Shown here: positions 49,805 to 58,294 of the stretch, one piece after another
How positions within the stretch are numbered: the stretch's first letter is position 1
How the letters are laid out: each line of letters begins with the position of its first letter
From: Bacteroidales bacterium
Lineage (GTDB): Bacteria > Bacteroidota > Bacteroidia > Bacteroidales > P3
Direction: 5' to 3'
DNA length: 64,000 nt
Assembly (NCBI GenBank): GCA_017480225.1
Contig: JAFVBB010000001.1
Coordinates: 62,001 to 126,000, forward strand
Translations under genes and position numbers: made by a program
Notes under the pieces: model-generated
Told to the model about the DNA's origin: nothing
Databases searched by the model: none
What the model saw: only the letters and a program-made list of their open reading frames with translations

Positions 49805-51466
49805 ATGACACACCTTCACCGCCTGCTGCTCTGCACAGCCCTTCTGCTACATGCCGCCAGCCCCTCGGCGCAGCCGCTGCCACAGGGACGCTTCCGCAAC
49901 CCGCTTGAGAGCGACATAGGCCTCTCGGCCACCTTCGCCGAGTTCCGCACCAACCACTTCCACGCGGGCATAGACATGCGCACCGGCGGCACGGAAGGCC
50001 ACGCCGTCCACGCCGCCGACGACGGCTACGTGGCGCGCGTGAGCATTTCGCCATGGGGTGGCGGAAAGATACTCTACATCAAGCACGAGGGAGGCTACAC
50101 CAGCGTCTACATGCACCTGCGTTCCTACGCCGGAGCCATAGGTCAGGCCGTCACGCGCGAGCAGTACGCGCAGAAAAGCTACAGCATCAGCAAGACATTC
50201 GCCGAGGGCGAGCTGCCGGTGAAAAAGGGGCAGGTGGTGGCCTACAGCGGCAACACCGGCGGCAGCGGCGGCCCCCATCTGCACTTCGAGCTGCGCACAG
50301 GCGGCGAGGCCGACCTCCACACCCACGCCACAACCATCAACCCGCTGCTCTTCGGCCTGCCCTACCGCGACGGCATCAAGCCGACGTTGCGCGGGGTGCG
50401 GGTCTACCCCGTCGGTGGCGAGCCCTACAGCCTGGGTGCCGACGGCATAATCAGGGCAGACAGGCCGTTCTACCTGGGCATCTACTCGACCGACGCGGCC
50501 GAGGGCTCCACCCCCAACAACGGTCCCGACCACGTGGAGGTGTTCCTCGACGGCACACCGTTCTTCACCTACACCACCGAGACCATACCCCTCGACAGCA
50601 CCCGCATGGTCAACGCACTGATTGACTGGGCTCACTTCAGCAACACACGTCAGCCCTACCTGCTCACCCGTGGGCTGCCCGGAGCCGCCGGGCCATGGGT
50701 GCCCACCAGGATGGGCGACGGCATATTCCGCCTCAAGCCCGGCTCCACCCACAGCATAGGCATCCGCGTGAGCGACATTGCGGGCAACACCGCCGAGAGG
50801 GTAATCACCGTGCATATGGCCTCGCTGGCGACACAGACCGTGGCGCAACGCAGCGCCCCCGACGCCTACAACCGCCCATACATCTTCGACAACGGCGCCA
50901 TGCGCGTGGACATGGAGCCGATGACGCTCTACGCCGATGACAGCATGAGGTGCCAATCAGCAGGCGGGGCCTTCACGGTGGAGCCCACGGTGAACAACAT
51001 ACCGCCGCACAAGAGCTACACGCTATGCCTGCGCGGCTCGCTGCCTGACGTGCCTGCCGAGAAGACGGTGGTGGCGAGCGTGAGCAGGAAACAGGGCAAC
51101 AGAAAACTCACCGCCTACAAGACCACCCACGCCGACGGTATGCACACGGCCCAGGTGCGCGAATGGGGCGAGTTCACCCTCGCCGCCGACACCACCGCGC
51201 CCACCGTGCGACCCATCAACTTCGCCGAAGGGCGCAAGCTGAAGACGACAACGCTGAAGGTGGGCATCGCCGACAACCTGGCGGGCATAGAGAGCTACAG
51301 CTGCACGCTCAACGGCCAGTGGATACTGGCCGAATACGACGGCAAGACCGCCACCCTCGTCATCAACGCTGCCGGCAAACTGGAAGCCGGAGCCAACAAA
51401 CTGCGTGTCGTGGTCACCGACGGTACCGGCAACTGCACCGACCGGACTTGGAGCATCTCCAAATGA
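49805..51466 (+). CDS. M23 family peptidase, secreted, multi-domain
   Basis: 553 aa. A signal peptide (LLLCTALLLHAASPSAQ) precedes an M23 domain at ~25-185 with intact zinc ligands: HAGID near 54-58 and PHLHFE near 158. The rest (~190-553) is beta-rich with Ig-like repeats (for example IGIRVSDIAGNTAERVI and LRVVVTDGTGNCTDRTW). It probably cleaves peptidoglycan cross-links in the periplasm. It shares the fucosidase transcript (9-nt gap) and is followed by a terminator. Confidence 0.9.
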   Translation: MTHLHRLLLCTALLLHAASPSAQPLPQGRFRNPLESDIGLSATFAEFRTNHFHAGIDMRTGGTEGHAVHAADDGYVARVSISPWGGGKILYIKHEGGYTSVYMHLRSYAGAIGQAVTREQYAQKSYSISKTFAEGELPVKKGQVVAYSGNTGGSGGPHLHFELRTGGEADLHTHATTINPLLFGLPYRDGIKPTLRGVRVYPVGGEPYSLGADGIIRADRPFYLGIYSTDAAEGSTPNNGPDHVEVFLDGTPFFTYTTETIPLDSTRMVNALIDWAHFSNTRQPYLLTRGLPGAAGPWVPTRMGDGIFRLKPGSTHSIGIRVSDIAGNTAERVITVHMASLATQTVAQRSAPDAYNRPYIFDNGAMRVDMEPMTLYADDSMRCQSAGGAFTVEPTVNNIPPHKSYTLCLRGSLPDVPAEKTVVASVSRKQGNRKLTAYKTTHADGMHTAQVREWGEFTLAADTTAPTVRPINFAEGRKLKTTTLKVGIADNLAGIESYSCTLNGQWILAEYDGKTATLVINAAGKLEAGANKLRVVVTDGTGNCTDRTWSISK

Positions 51467-51467
51467 G

Positions 51468-51498
51468 AGAAGGGCCGGCGCTTTGTGCCGGCCCTTCT
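51468..51498. terminator. Bidirectional terminator
   Basis: AGAAGGGCCGGC and GCCGGCCCTTCT form a perfect 12-bp stem with a 7-nt loop, between the convergent M23 and DUF975 genes. T-rich sequence follows on the plus strand (TTTC), A-rich precedes. Confidence 0.85.
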
Positions 51499-51508
51499 TT
51501 CAATGAAC

Positions 51509-52120
51509 CTAATCTCTGCGGGCTCTCAGCTCCTCATAGAACTTGGCATGTGAAGCCTCGACGTAGGGATGCAGCCAGAGGTTGCCTATACCCAGCGTGA
51601 AGACGCAGAGTATCGCCCAGCCGATGAAACTCAAGTCCAGACAGAAGAGTTTCCACTTGTAGCCTTTCATCATCATGCGGCTCTCATGGATGCAGTCGTC
51701 GGCATCCAGGTCAGGACGGTCGTTCATAATGTAGGGCGTCATGGCGTAAGCATAACTCTTGATGATGCCCGGGATGATGAGCAGCAGGCTCCAAAGAATC
51801 GTGTAGAGCATCACCAGCAGGGAACCGCCAAGGTAGCGGCCATAATTGTTGAAGACATTGAACTGGTCACCCACCATCTCGCTGCTGTCCTCGCCGCGCA
51901 CCAGGCGCACAAAGCACAGCATGAAGCCGAACTCCAGCGGGCACACCACCAGCAGACCCGCAAGGGGGATGGAACCGGCGGCAGCGGTGATAAGGGTGAA
52001 GACCAGCGTGGCCAGCACAGCCTGCGTCCAGTTGCCCTTCAGCGCATAGCGCGCCGCGTGCCGTATCTCCCTGTTGCGCGGCATTACACTGCCAGCAGCG
52101 TTGTTTTCAATGTTTTCCAT
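51509..52120 (-). CDS. DUF975 family membrane protein
   Basis: 203 aa, about four to five membrane segments (TQAVLATLVFTLITAAAGSI, GLLVVCPLEFGFMLCFV, LLVMLYTILWSLLLIIPGIIKSYAYAM, FIGWAILCVFTLGIGNLWLHPYV). The starting NREIRHAARYALKGNW and the PGIIKSYAYAMTPYI segment are characteristic of DUF975. Function is unknown. It follows rocD by 12 nt. Confidence 0.85.
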   Translation of the reverse strand: MENIENNAAGSVMPRNREIRHAARYALKGNWTQAVLATLVFTLITAAAGSIPLAGLLVVCPLEFGFMLCFVRLVRGEDSSEMVGDQFNVFNNYGRYLGGSLLVMLYTILWSLLLIIPGIIKSYAYAMTPYIMNDRPDLDADDCIHESRMMMKGYKWKLFCLDLSFIGWAILCVFTLGIGNLWLHPYVEASHAKFYEELRARRD

Positions 52121-52132
52121 AGTGCAAAGTGA

Positions 52133-53353
52133 TTATTCGAACGACTTGATGGCCTCCTTGATGAGCTCCATGGCCTCGCGCAGCTGCTCCTCGGTGATGA
52201 CCAGCGGAGGGGCGAAGCGGATGATGTGCTGGTGGGTGGGCTTGGCCAGCACGCCGAGGTCGCGCATCTTCAGGCACACATCCCACGCCTCCTTGCCGTT
52301 GTGGGGCTTGATGATGATGGCGTTGAGCAGGCCCTTGCCGCGCACCTTCTCTATCATCGGGCTCTCGAAGGCACCCATCTCCTCGCGGAATATCTTGCCA
52401 AGCCGCTCGGCATTCTCCATCAGGTGCTCGTCCTTGATCACCTGCAGGGCGGCTATGGAGACCTTGGCGGCTATGGGGTTGCCGCCGAAGGTGGAGCCAT
52501 GCTCGCCGGGCTTGATGTTGAGCATGATGTCGTCGTCGGCCAACACGGCGCTGACTGGCATCACGCCGCCGCCCAGGGCCTTGCCCAGGATGAGCAGGTC
52601 GGGGCGCACGCCCTCGTGGTCGCAGGCCAGCATACGGCCCGTGCGGGCTATGCCGCACTGCACCTCGTCGGCCATGAAGAGCACGTTGTGCTTCTTGCAG
52701 ATGTCGTAGCACTTCTTGAGGTAGCCCTCGTCGGGCACATAGACGCCCGCCTCGCCCTGTATGGGCTCGAGCAGGAAGCCCGCCACCTTCGGGCCATGCT
52801 CGGCCAGACAGCGCTCCAGCGCGTCGGCGTCATTGTAGGGTATGCGGATGAAGCCGGGGGTCATCGGGCCGTAGTTGGCGTAGCTCTCCGGGTCGTTGCT
52901 CATGGTGATGATGGTGATGGTGCGGCCATGGAAGTTGCCCTCGCAGCACACAATCAGAACCTCGTCGTTGGGTATGCCCTTCTTCACCACGCCCCAGCGG
53001 CGGGCCAGCTTGAGCGCCGTCTCGTCGGCCTCAGCTCCGGTGTTCATCGGAAGCACCTTGTCGTAGCCGAAGTATTCGGTGACGTACTTCTCCCACTCGC
53101 CCAGGCAGTTGTTGTAGAACGCGCGGCTGCTCAGCGTCAGCTCGTGGGCCTGGTCGCACATGGCCTGGACAATCTTCGGGTGGCAATGGCCTTGGTTCAC
53201 TGCGCTGTAGGCCGAGAGGAAGTCGAAGTAGCGCTTTCCCTCGCAGTCCCATACAAACGCGCCCTGGCCTTTGGCAAGCACCACTGGCAGCGGATGATAG
53301 TTGTGGGCTCCGTAGCGAGCCTCCATCTCCATGAATTGCTCTGATTGTGTCAT
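52133..53353 (-). CDS. rocD: Ornithine--oxo-acid aminotransferase
   Basis: 406 aa PLP enzyme transferring the delta-amino group of ornithine to 2-oxoglutarate, giving glutamate semialdehyde. [21 protein letters not shown] near the N-terminus is the ornithine-transaminase signature. [18 protein letters not shown] holds PLP-phosphate contacts, [11 protein letters not shown] the PLP-ring Asp, and [11 protein letters not shown] the Schiff-base Lys. Length is standard. A TAGATTTG -7 box lies 48 nt upstream. Confidence 0.94.
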   Translation of the reverse strand: MTQSEQFMEMEARYGAHNYHPLPVVLAKGQGAFVWDCEGKRYFDFLSAYSAVNQGHCHPKIVQAMCDQAHELTLSSRAFYNNCLGEWEKYVTEYFGYDKVLPMNTGAEADETALKLARRWGVVKKGIPNDEVLIVCCEGNFHGRTITIITMSNDPESYANYGPMTPGFIRIPYNDADALERCLAEHGPKVAGFLLEPIQGEAGVYVPDEGYLKKCYDICKKHNVLFMADEVQCGIARTGRMLACDHEGVRPDLLILGKALGGGVMPVSAVLADDDIMLNIKPGEHGSTFGGNPIAAKVSIAALQVIKDEHLMENAERLGKIFREEMGAFESPMIEKVRGKGLLNAIIIKPHNGKEAWDVCLKMRDLGVLAKPTHQHIIRFAPPLVITEEQLREAMELIKEAIKSFE

Positions 53354-53400
53354 AGTTACGGTGTATTTTTTGATGATACTTTCAGTCGCTTATCGCGGTG

Positions 53401-53408
53401 CAAATCTA
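53401..53408 (-). promoter_or_regulatory. -7 box (TAGATTTG) before rocD
   Basis: On the minus strand TAGATTTG matches TAnnTTTG, 48 nt before the rocD ATG. A GTTG lies 20 nt further upstream as a possible -33 element. Confidence 0.6.
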
Positions 53409-53508
53409 CACACATATTTTTGACTGTGCAACTTTTTTTCACTTTTTTTCGAACCTCACCCACCCTCCATCATCGCGCCCAGGAGGCAGGAGCAAGGCCT
53501 CCGCGCAG

Positions 53509-53668
53509 TGTCAACAACATACCAACATATTGCCAACACAATATCATCGCCTGCTCGAGAAGTAGATGACAAGGTGTTGGGTAGTCGATGAGTAGGAATT
53601 GAGTAGGAGTTGGTGCTTATTTATGGCTGATTTCCAGGCTTTTCGCAACGTGGCTTTTACCCACCGCG
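53509..53668 (+). repeat. 11-mer inverted-array element, copy 6
   Basis: Starts TGTCAACAACA, with units TACCAACATAT, TGCCAACACAA, TATCATCGCCT in exact 11-nt register, all carrying CAAC or CATC at positions 4-7. The centre is GCTCGAGAAGT. The forward units GGGTAGTCGAT, GAGTAGGAATT, GAGTAGGAGTT then GG end at 53613. The array is 105 bp; the tail has TGATTTCCAGGCTTTT and ends ACCCACCGCG. It points toward the ABC ATPase gene. The rest of the 412-bp gap shows no further gene. Confidence 0.9.
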
Positions 53669-53765
53669 CACAATCGCGCGCAATCCATTGAGCCACAGTT
53701 GCTTCGTACAAATATCAGCCTCAGCACACTAAAACCGCCACAGCGGCGTTGGGGAAGACAGCGAC

Positions 53766-55430
53766 ATGGACGACACGAAGGACATACTGGCCGTGGACGG
53801 GCTGACGGTGAGCTTCGGCGGGCGGCGTGTGGTAGACAACCTGTGCTACACGCTGCGGCGGGGCACCACGCTGGGCATAGTGGGCGAGTCGGGCTCGGGC
53901 AAGAGCATCAGCTCGCTGGCCCTGATGGGGCTGCTGCCGCCGGGGGCGCGCGCCGAGGGGCGCGCCATGCTCGGCCAGACCGACCTCCTGGCGCTCGACG
54001 AGCGCTCGATGCGCGCTGTGCGCGGCAAACGCATCGGCATGATATTCCAGGAACCGATGACGGCGCTCAACCCGGTGCACCGCTGCGGACGGCAGGTGGA
54101 GGAGATGCTGCTGGCCCACGAGCCGGAAGCCCGCGACACGCGCCGCCGCGTGGTGAACCTCTTCGACGAGGTGATGCTGCCCCGCCCGGAGAAGATATTC
54201 GACAGCTACCCGCACCAGCTCAGCGGAGGCCAGCGGCAGCGGGTGATGATAGCCATGGCGCTGGTGTGCAACCCCGACATTCTGATTGCCGACGAGCCCA
54301 CGACGGCGCTCGACGTCACGGTGCAGAAGACCATACTCGACCTGCTGCGCAGGCTTCAGCGGCAGCACGGCACGTCGATTATCTTCATCAGCCACGACCT
54401 GGGGGTAATAGGGCAAGTGGCCGACGACGTGCTGGTGATGTACCGTGGCAGCGTGGTTGAGCAGGGGCGTGCCGACGCGGTGCTGCACCGTCCGTCGCAC
54501 CCCTACACGCAAGGGCTGCTGGCCTGCCGCCCGCCGGCCGACGCGAGGCCTCACCGGCTGCCGACGGTCGACGACTACATGCAGGGCCGCGTGCTACAGG
54601 CTGAGGCCGAGCCACGCGGGGAGGCCGGCGCCCGGGCCGGCAGTGTGCCGCTGCTGCACGTAGACGGACTCACTGTCGACTACACCCTGCGGCGCAACCT
54701 GCTGGGACGTCCCACGCAGCAGGTGCAGGCCCTGCGGGGCGTGAGCTTCGACGTGATGGAGGGCGAGACGCTGGGACTGGTGGGCGAGAGCGGCAGCGGA
54801 AAAAGCACGCTCGGGCGCGCGCTGCTGCGGCTGGTGGAGCAAAGCAGCGGCAACGTGGCCTACCGCGGCTCGAGGCTCGACCGCATGGACAGCCGCGAGA
54901 TGCGCCGCCTCCGCCCCAAGATGCAGATCATCTTCCAGGACCCCTACTCGTCGCTCAACCCCCACATGACAATAGGCGAGGCCATCATGGAGCCGCTGCG
55001 CGTACACTCCAAAGGCATGAGGCGCAGCGAGATGCAGGCCACAGTTGAGGAATTGATGGAGCAGGTGGGGCTCGAAGCCTCCTGGCACGGCCGCTACCCT
55101 CACCAGCTCAGCGGCGGGCAGCGGCAGCGCGTGGGCATAGCGCGCGCCCTGGTGCTGCGGCCCGAGCTGGTGGTGTGCGACGAGAGCGTGTCGGCACTCG
55201 ACGTCAGCGTACAGGCGCAGGTGCTCAACCTGCTCAACGACATCAAGGAACGCTACCGCCTGACCTATCTCTTCATCACCCACGACCTGTCGGTGGTGCA
55301 CTACATGGCCGACCGCATCATCGTGCTCCGCAAAGGCAGCATTGTGGAAAGCGGCACCCCCGACGACATCTTCCACAACCCGCAGACCGACTACACCCGC
55401 AGCCTGCTCGACGCCATTCCCCGCATTTGA
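53766..55430 (+). CDS. Fused oligopeptide-type ABC ATPase (DppD-DppF/YejF-like)
   Basis: 554 aa with two complete ABC domains. Domain 1 (~1-260) has Walker A GESGSGKS and signature LSGGQRQRV; domain 2 (~295-554) has Walker [10 protein letters not shown] and another LSGGQRQRV. Both have the oligopeptide/dipeptide transporter C-terminal extension ([13 protein letters not shown] and [12 protein letters not shown]). It would power a peptide permease, but no permease or binding protein gene is adjacent. The start ATG at 53766 has no clear promoter match. Confidence 0.92.
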   Translation: MDDTKDILAVDGLTVSFGGRRVVDNLCYTLRRGTTLGIVGESGSGKSISSLALMGLLPPGARAEGRAMLGQTDLLALDERSMRAVRGKRIGMIFQEPMTALNPVHRCGRQVEEMLLAHEPEARDTRRRVVNLFDEVMLPRPEKIFDSYPHQLSGGQRQRVMIAMALVCNPDILIADEPTTALDVTVQKTILDLLRRLQRQHGTSIIFISHDLGVIGQVADDVLVMYRGSVVEQGRADAVLHRPSHPYTQGLLACRPPADARPHRLPTVDDYMQGRVLQAEAEPRGEAGARAGSVPLLHVDGLTVDYTLRRNLLGRPTQQVQALRGVSFDVMEGETLGLVGESGSGKSTLGRALLRLVEQSSGNVAYRGSRLDRMDSREMRRLRPKMQIIFQDPYSSLNPHMTIGEAIMEPLRVHSKGMRRSEMQATVEELMEQVGLEASWHGRYPHQLSGGQRQRVGIARALVLRPELVVCDESVSALDVSVQAQVLNLLNDIKERYRLTYLFITHDLSVVHYMADRIIVLRKGSIVESGTPDDIFHNPQTDYTRSLLDAIPRI

Positions 55431-55484
55431 GCGCGCCACCGCCAGGAAGTCCGCGCCGGTGGGCATTTTTTCACGCGCGAGGCA

Positions 55485-55509
55485 CAATAAAGCGCGCGCC
55501 ACCGCGTTA
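55485..55509 (+). promoter_or_regulatory. CAATAAA-N12-GCGTTA motif before the GT/lepB/parC unit
   Basis: GGCACAATAAA, 12-nt GC-rich spacer, GCGTTA; 50 nt before the ATG at 55560. The same GGCACAATAAA 11-mer occurs at 3227-3237. Member of the shared motif set. Confidence 0.5.
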
Positions 55510-55559
55510 GAGCGTTCATTGGCGTGAGGCATGTGCCGCCCGCGCCCGCAGTTCAGCCC

Positions 55560-56693
55560 ATGGCAGAAAGACGACATATCACAGTGGCGATGGCGGTGAC
55601 CAACGACCTTTCGGCCGACCGCCGTGTGCTGCGCCACGCCGACACGCTGGCCGAGGCCGGCTGCCGCGTGACGCTGATAGGGCGCGAACTGCCGTGGAGC
55701 AAACCGGCCGACACGCGCCACGAGGTGGTGCGCCTGCGGCTTAAGCACCTGCGGGGATGGCGTTTCTACGCCGAGTTCAACCGCAGGCTGGCATCCGAGC
55801 TGCGGCGGTTGAAGCCCGACATCGTGTGGGCCAACGACGCCGACACCCTGCCCGGCTGCCACGCCGGGCGCCGCAAAGGGGCAGCCTTGGTGATGGACGC
55901 CCACGAGATGTTTCCCGAAGTGCCAGAGTTGATGCACAAGCCGCTGGTCAGGTGGGTGTGGCGCACGGTGGAGCGGAGCCTCATGCCGCGGTGCGACGCG
56001 CTGCTCACCGTGTGCGACAGCCTGGCCGACCACTACCGCCAGGAGCTCGGGGTGAGCATGGAGGTGGTGCGCAACATCGGCAGGCGCGCGCCCGTCGATG
56101 CCGAGCCGCCCGCGCTACCCGGATCGGGACCAGTGCTGCTCTACCAGGGCGCGGTGAACCTGGGGCGCGGGGTGGACTGGGCAATCGACGCCATGGAGTT
56201 CCTGCCGGAGTGCCGCCTGGTGGTGGCCGGGGCAGGCGACCTGCTGGGGCAGATGCAGAGTTACGCCGCATCGAAGCCCTGGGCGGGGCGAATAACCTTC
56301 CTCGGGCAGTTGACGCCGACCGCGCTGGCCGCGCTGACGCCGCTGGCAGCAGTGGGGCTGGTGATGCTGGAAGACATGGGGAAAAGCTACCACTGCGCCC
56401 TTCCCAACCGGGTGGGCGACTTTGTGCAGGCCGGAGTGCCGATGGTGGTGAGCGATCTGCCGGAGATGGCGCGCGTGGTGCGCCGCTACCATGTGGGCGA
56501 GGTGATGGCAGACTCTGGTGCCGCGGCGCTGGCCGACGCGGCAAGGCGCGTGCTGGAACGCCAGTGGCACGAGGCCGACTTCGACAAGGCCCGCGCCGAC
56601 TTCGAATGGGACAAAGAGCGGAAACGCCTGCTGGCAGTGCTGCGGCTGGCGGCATCGCGACGCGGGCTCGGCCCGATTGACACTGACCTTTAA
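55560..56693 (+). CDS. Glycosyltransferase, GT4-like
   Basis: 377 aa. It begins MAERRHITVAMAVTNDLSADRRVLRHADTLAEAG-type sequence, a family pattern of Bacteroidetes GT4 enzymes (VTNDLSADRRV). The donor domain has LLYQGAVNLGRGVDWAIDAM, LVVAGAGDLLGQM and FLGQL. ATG at 55560 is used; the open frame extends to a GTG at 55524 without support. It is followed 28 nt later by lepB. The role is probably in surface polysaccharide or glycoprotein synthesis. Confidence 0.85.
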   Translation: MAERRHITVAMAVTNDLSADRRVLRHADTLAEAGCRVTLIGRELPWSKPADTRHEVVRLRLKHLRGWRFYAEFNRRLASELRRLKPDIVWANDADTLPGCHAGRRKGAALVMDAHEMFPEVPELMHKPLVRWVWRTVERSLMPRCDALLTVCDSLADHYRQELGVSMEVVRNIGRRAPVDAEPPALPGSGPVLLYQGAVNLGRGVDWAIDAMEFLPECRLVVAGAGDLLGQMQSYAASKPWAGRITFLGQLTPTALAALTPLAAVGLVMLEDMGKSYHCALPNRVGDFVQAGVPMVVSDLPEMARVVRRYHVGEVMADSGAAALADAARRVLERQWHEADFDKARADFEWDKERKRLLAVLRLAASRRGLGPIDTDL

Positions 56694-56721
56694 CAAACCT
56701 AACAAAAACAAACAAATCGAG

Positions 56722-58284
56722 ATGGTATACGAGATTTTTCTCATCCTCTACTTCGCGGGGTCGCTCTTCGGCCTCTGCCTGGTGTTCAAAAAAGCCGGCG
56801 AGGCCTGGTGGAAGGCACTGGTACCGGTGTACAACGTGGTGGTGTGGACACGGCTGCTGGCCAAGAAGTGGTACTCCTACCTCTTCCTGTTCGTTCCGGC
56901 CATCAACATTTTCAGCCTGCTTCTGCGCGTGACCGACACCGCCCGCGCCATGCGCCGCTACGGCTTCGTGGAGCAGGCCCTGGGAGTCATCTTCCCTTGG
57001 GTGTACCTGCCCTTGCTGGGCTTGAGCCGCAACACCGTGTGGCACGACCCTAAAACCGACCCGCCCGCCAAAGTGAACGAAGGGCGCGACTGGCTCGACG
57101 CCATCGTCTTCGCCCTGGTAGCCGCCGTCATCATTCGCGGCAACGTGTTCGAGTTCTACAAGATACCCTCCAGCTCGATGGAGAAGAGCCTGCTGGTGGG
57201 CGACTACGTGATGGTGAGCAAGCTGGCCTACGGCCCCCGTGTGGCGATGACGCCGGTGGCTGTGCCGCTGGTGCACAACGTGATGCCGTTCAGCGGAGGC
57301 CGCACGGAGTCGTACTCTAAGATAATACAGCTGCCCTACCACCGCCACAAAGGCTTCGGCCACGTGGAACGCTACGACGCCGTGGTGTTCAACTACCCCG
57401 ACGGCGACACCATGTGCAGCGCGCAGTTCAGCAACCGCTCATACCACGAGCTGGTGCGCCGCTACGGCAAGGAGGCCGTGGAGCAGGACCGCGTGTACGA
57501 CGAGTACGGCCAGCGCATTGAGATAGGCAAGATAAGGGTGCGACCCGTCGACAAGCGCGAGAACTTCATCAAACGCTGCATAGGCCTGCCTGGAGAGGAA
57601 CTGCAGATTGTGGACCAGGAGGTGTACATCAACGGCAAGCCCATAGCCACCCCCTCGGGAGTGCAGACAACCCACGCCGTGCTGTTCAACGACATAGCCC
57701 TGCCAAGCCGTGTGCTGGGACAGATGGGGTGCAGCAACGACGACATAGCCGAGGCCGAGCTGCGCCGCCGCTACTCGCAGACGCCCTACTACCTGCTGCC
57801 GCTGACAAAAGACATGGCCTCGCGCCTCGAATCGAAATACGAGGTGCTTGACGTGCAGCGTGTGGTGAACAGTGCCGACAGCACCTTCCCGCAGACGCTC
57901 TTCCCCAACGACAGCCGCTACGTGTGGAGCGTGGACAACTACGGCCCGGTGCACATTCCCGCCAAGGGCGAGACCCTGCGGCTCACCACCGAGACCCTGC
58001 CGTTCTACCGCCGTGTGATTGAGGTGTATGAAGGCAATACCCTCGAAGTGCGCGACGGTGTGATATACATCAACGGCCAACCCACCGACACCTACACCGT
58101 GCGACAGAACTACTACTGGATGATGGGCGACAACCGTCACAACAGCGTCGACAGCCGCTTCTGGGGCTTTGTGCCGGAAGACCACATTGTTGGCAAGGCC
58201 AAGCGAATATTCTTCAGCTGGGACAGCGACAGAAAGCGGGTACGCACCAATCGCATATTCCGCAGCGCAGGCCGCATCGACTAA
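56722..58284 (+). CDS. lepB: Signal peptidase I with N-terminal membrane extension
   Basis: 520 aa. Residues 1-~105 form about three membrane segments in a DUF5684-like module (ILYFAGSLFGLCLVFKKAG, WYSYLFLFVPAINIF, GVIFPWVYLPLLGL). A further anchor (~125-140) precedes the S26 catalytic domain. The nucleophile Ser152 is in KIPSSSMEKSLLVGDYV and the general-base Lys in ENFIKRCIGLPGE near 289. MGDNRHNSVDSRFWGFVPEDHIVGKA closes the fold. It removes Sec signal peptides. It is 10 nt before parC. Confidence 0.93.
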   Translation: MVYEIFLILYFAGSLFGLCLVFKKAGEAWWKALVPVYNVVVWTRLLAKKWYSYLFLFVPAINIFSLLLRVTDTARAMRRYGFVEQALGVIFPWVYLPLLGLSRNTVWHDPKTDPPAKVNEGRDWLDAIVFALVAAVIIRGNVFEFYKIPSSSMEKSLLVGDYVMVSKLAYGPRVAMTPVAVPLVHNVMPFSGGRTESYSKIIQLPYHRHKGFGHVERYDAVVFNYPDGDTMCSAQFSNRSYHELVRRYGKEAVEQDRVYDEYGQRIEIGKIRVRPVDKRENFIKRCIGLPGEELQIVDQEVYINGKPIATPSGVQTTHAVLFNDIALPSRVLGQMGCSNDDIAEAELRRRYSQTPYYLLPLTKDMASRLESKYEVLDVQRVVNSADSTFPQTLFPNDSRYVWSVDNYGPVHIPAKGETLRLTTETLPFYRRVIEVYEGNTLEVRDGVIYINGQPTDTYTVRQNYYWMMGDNRHNSVDSRFWGFVPEDHIVGKAKRIFFSWDSDRKRVRTNRIFRSAGRID

Positions 58285-58294
58285 ACTCACCGCA

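Noticed and set aside
53660..53690. Further CAATAAA-GCGTTA motif before the ABC ATPase gene
   Set aside because: CACAAT is followed by CGCGCG rather than AAA and no GCGTT lies at 12-13 nt, so the match is too weak.
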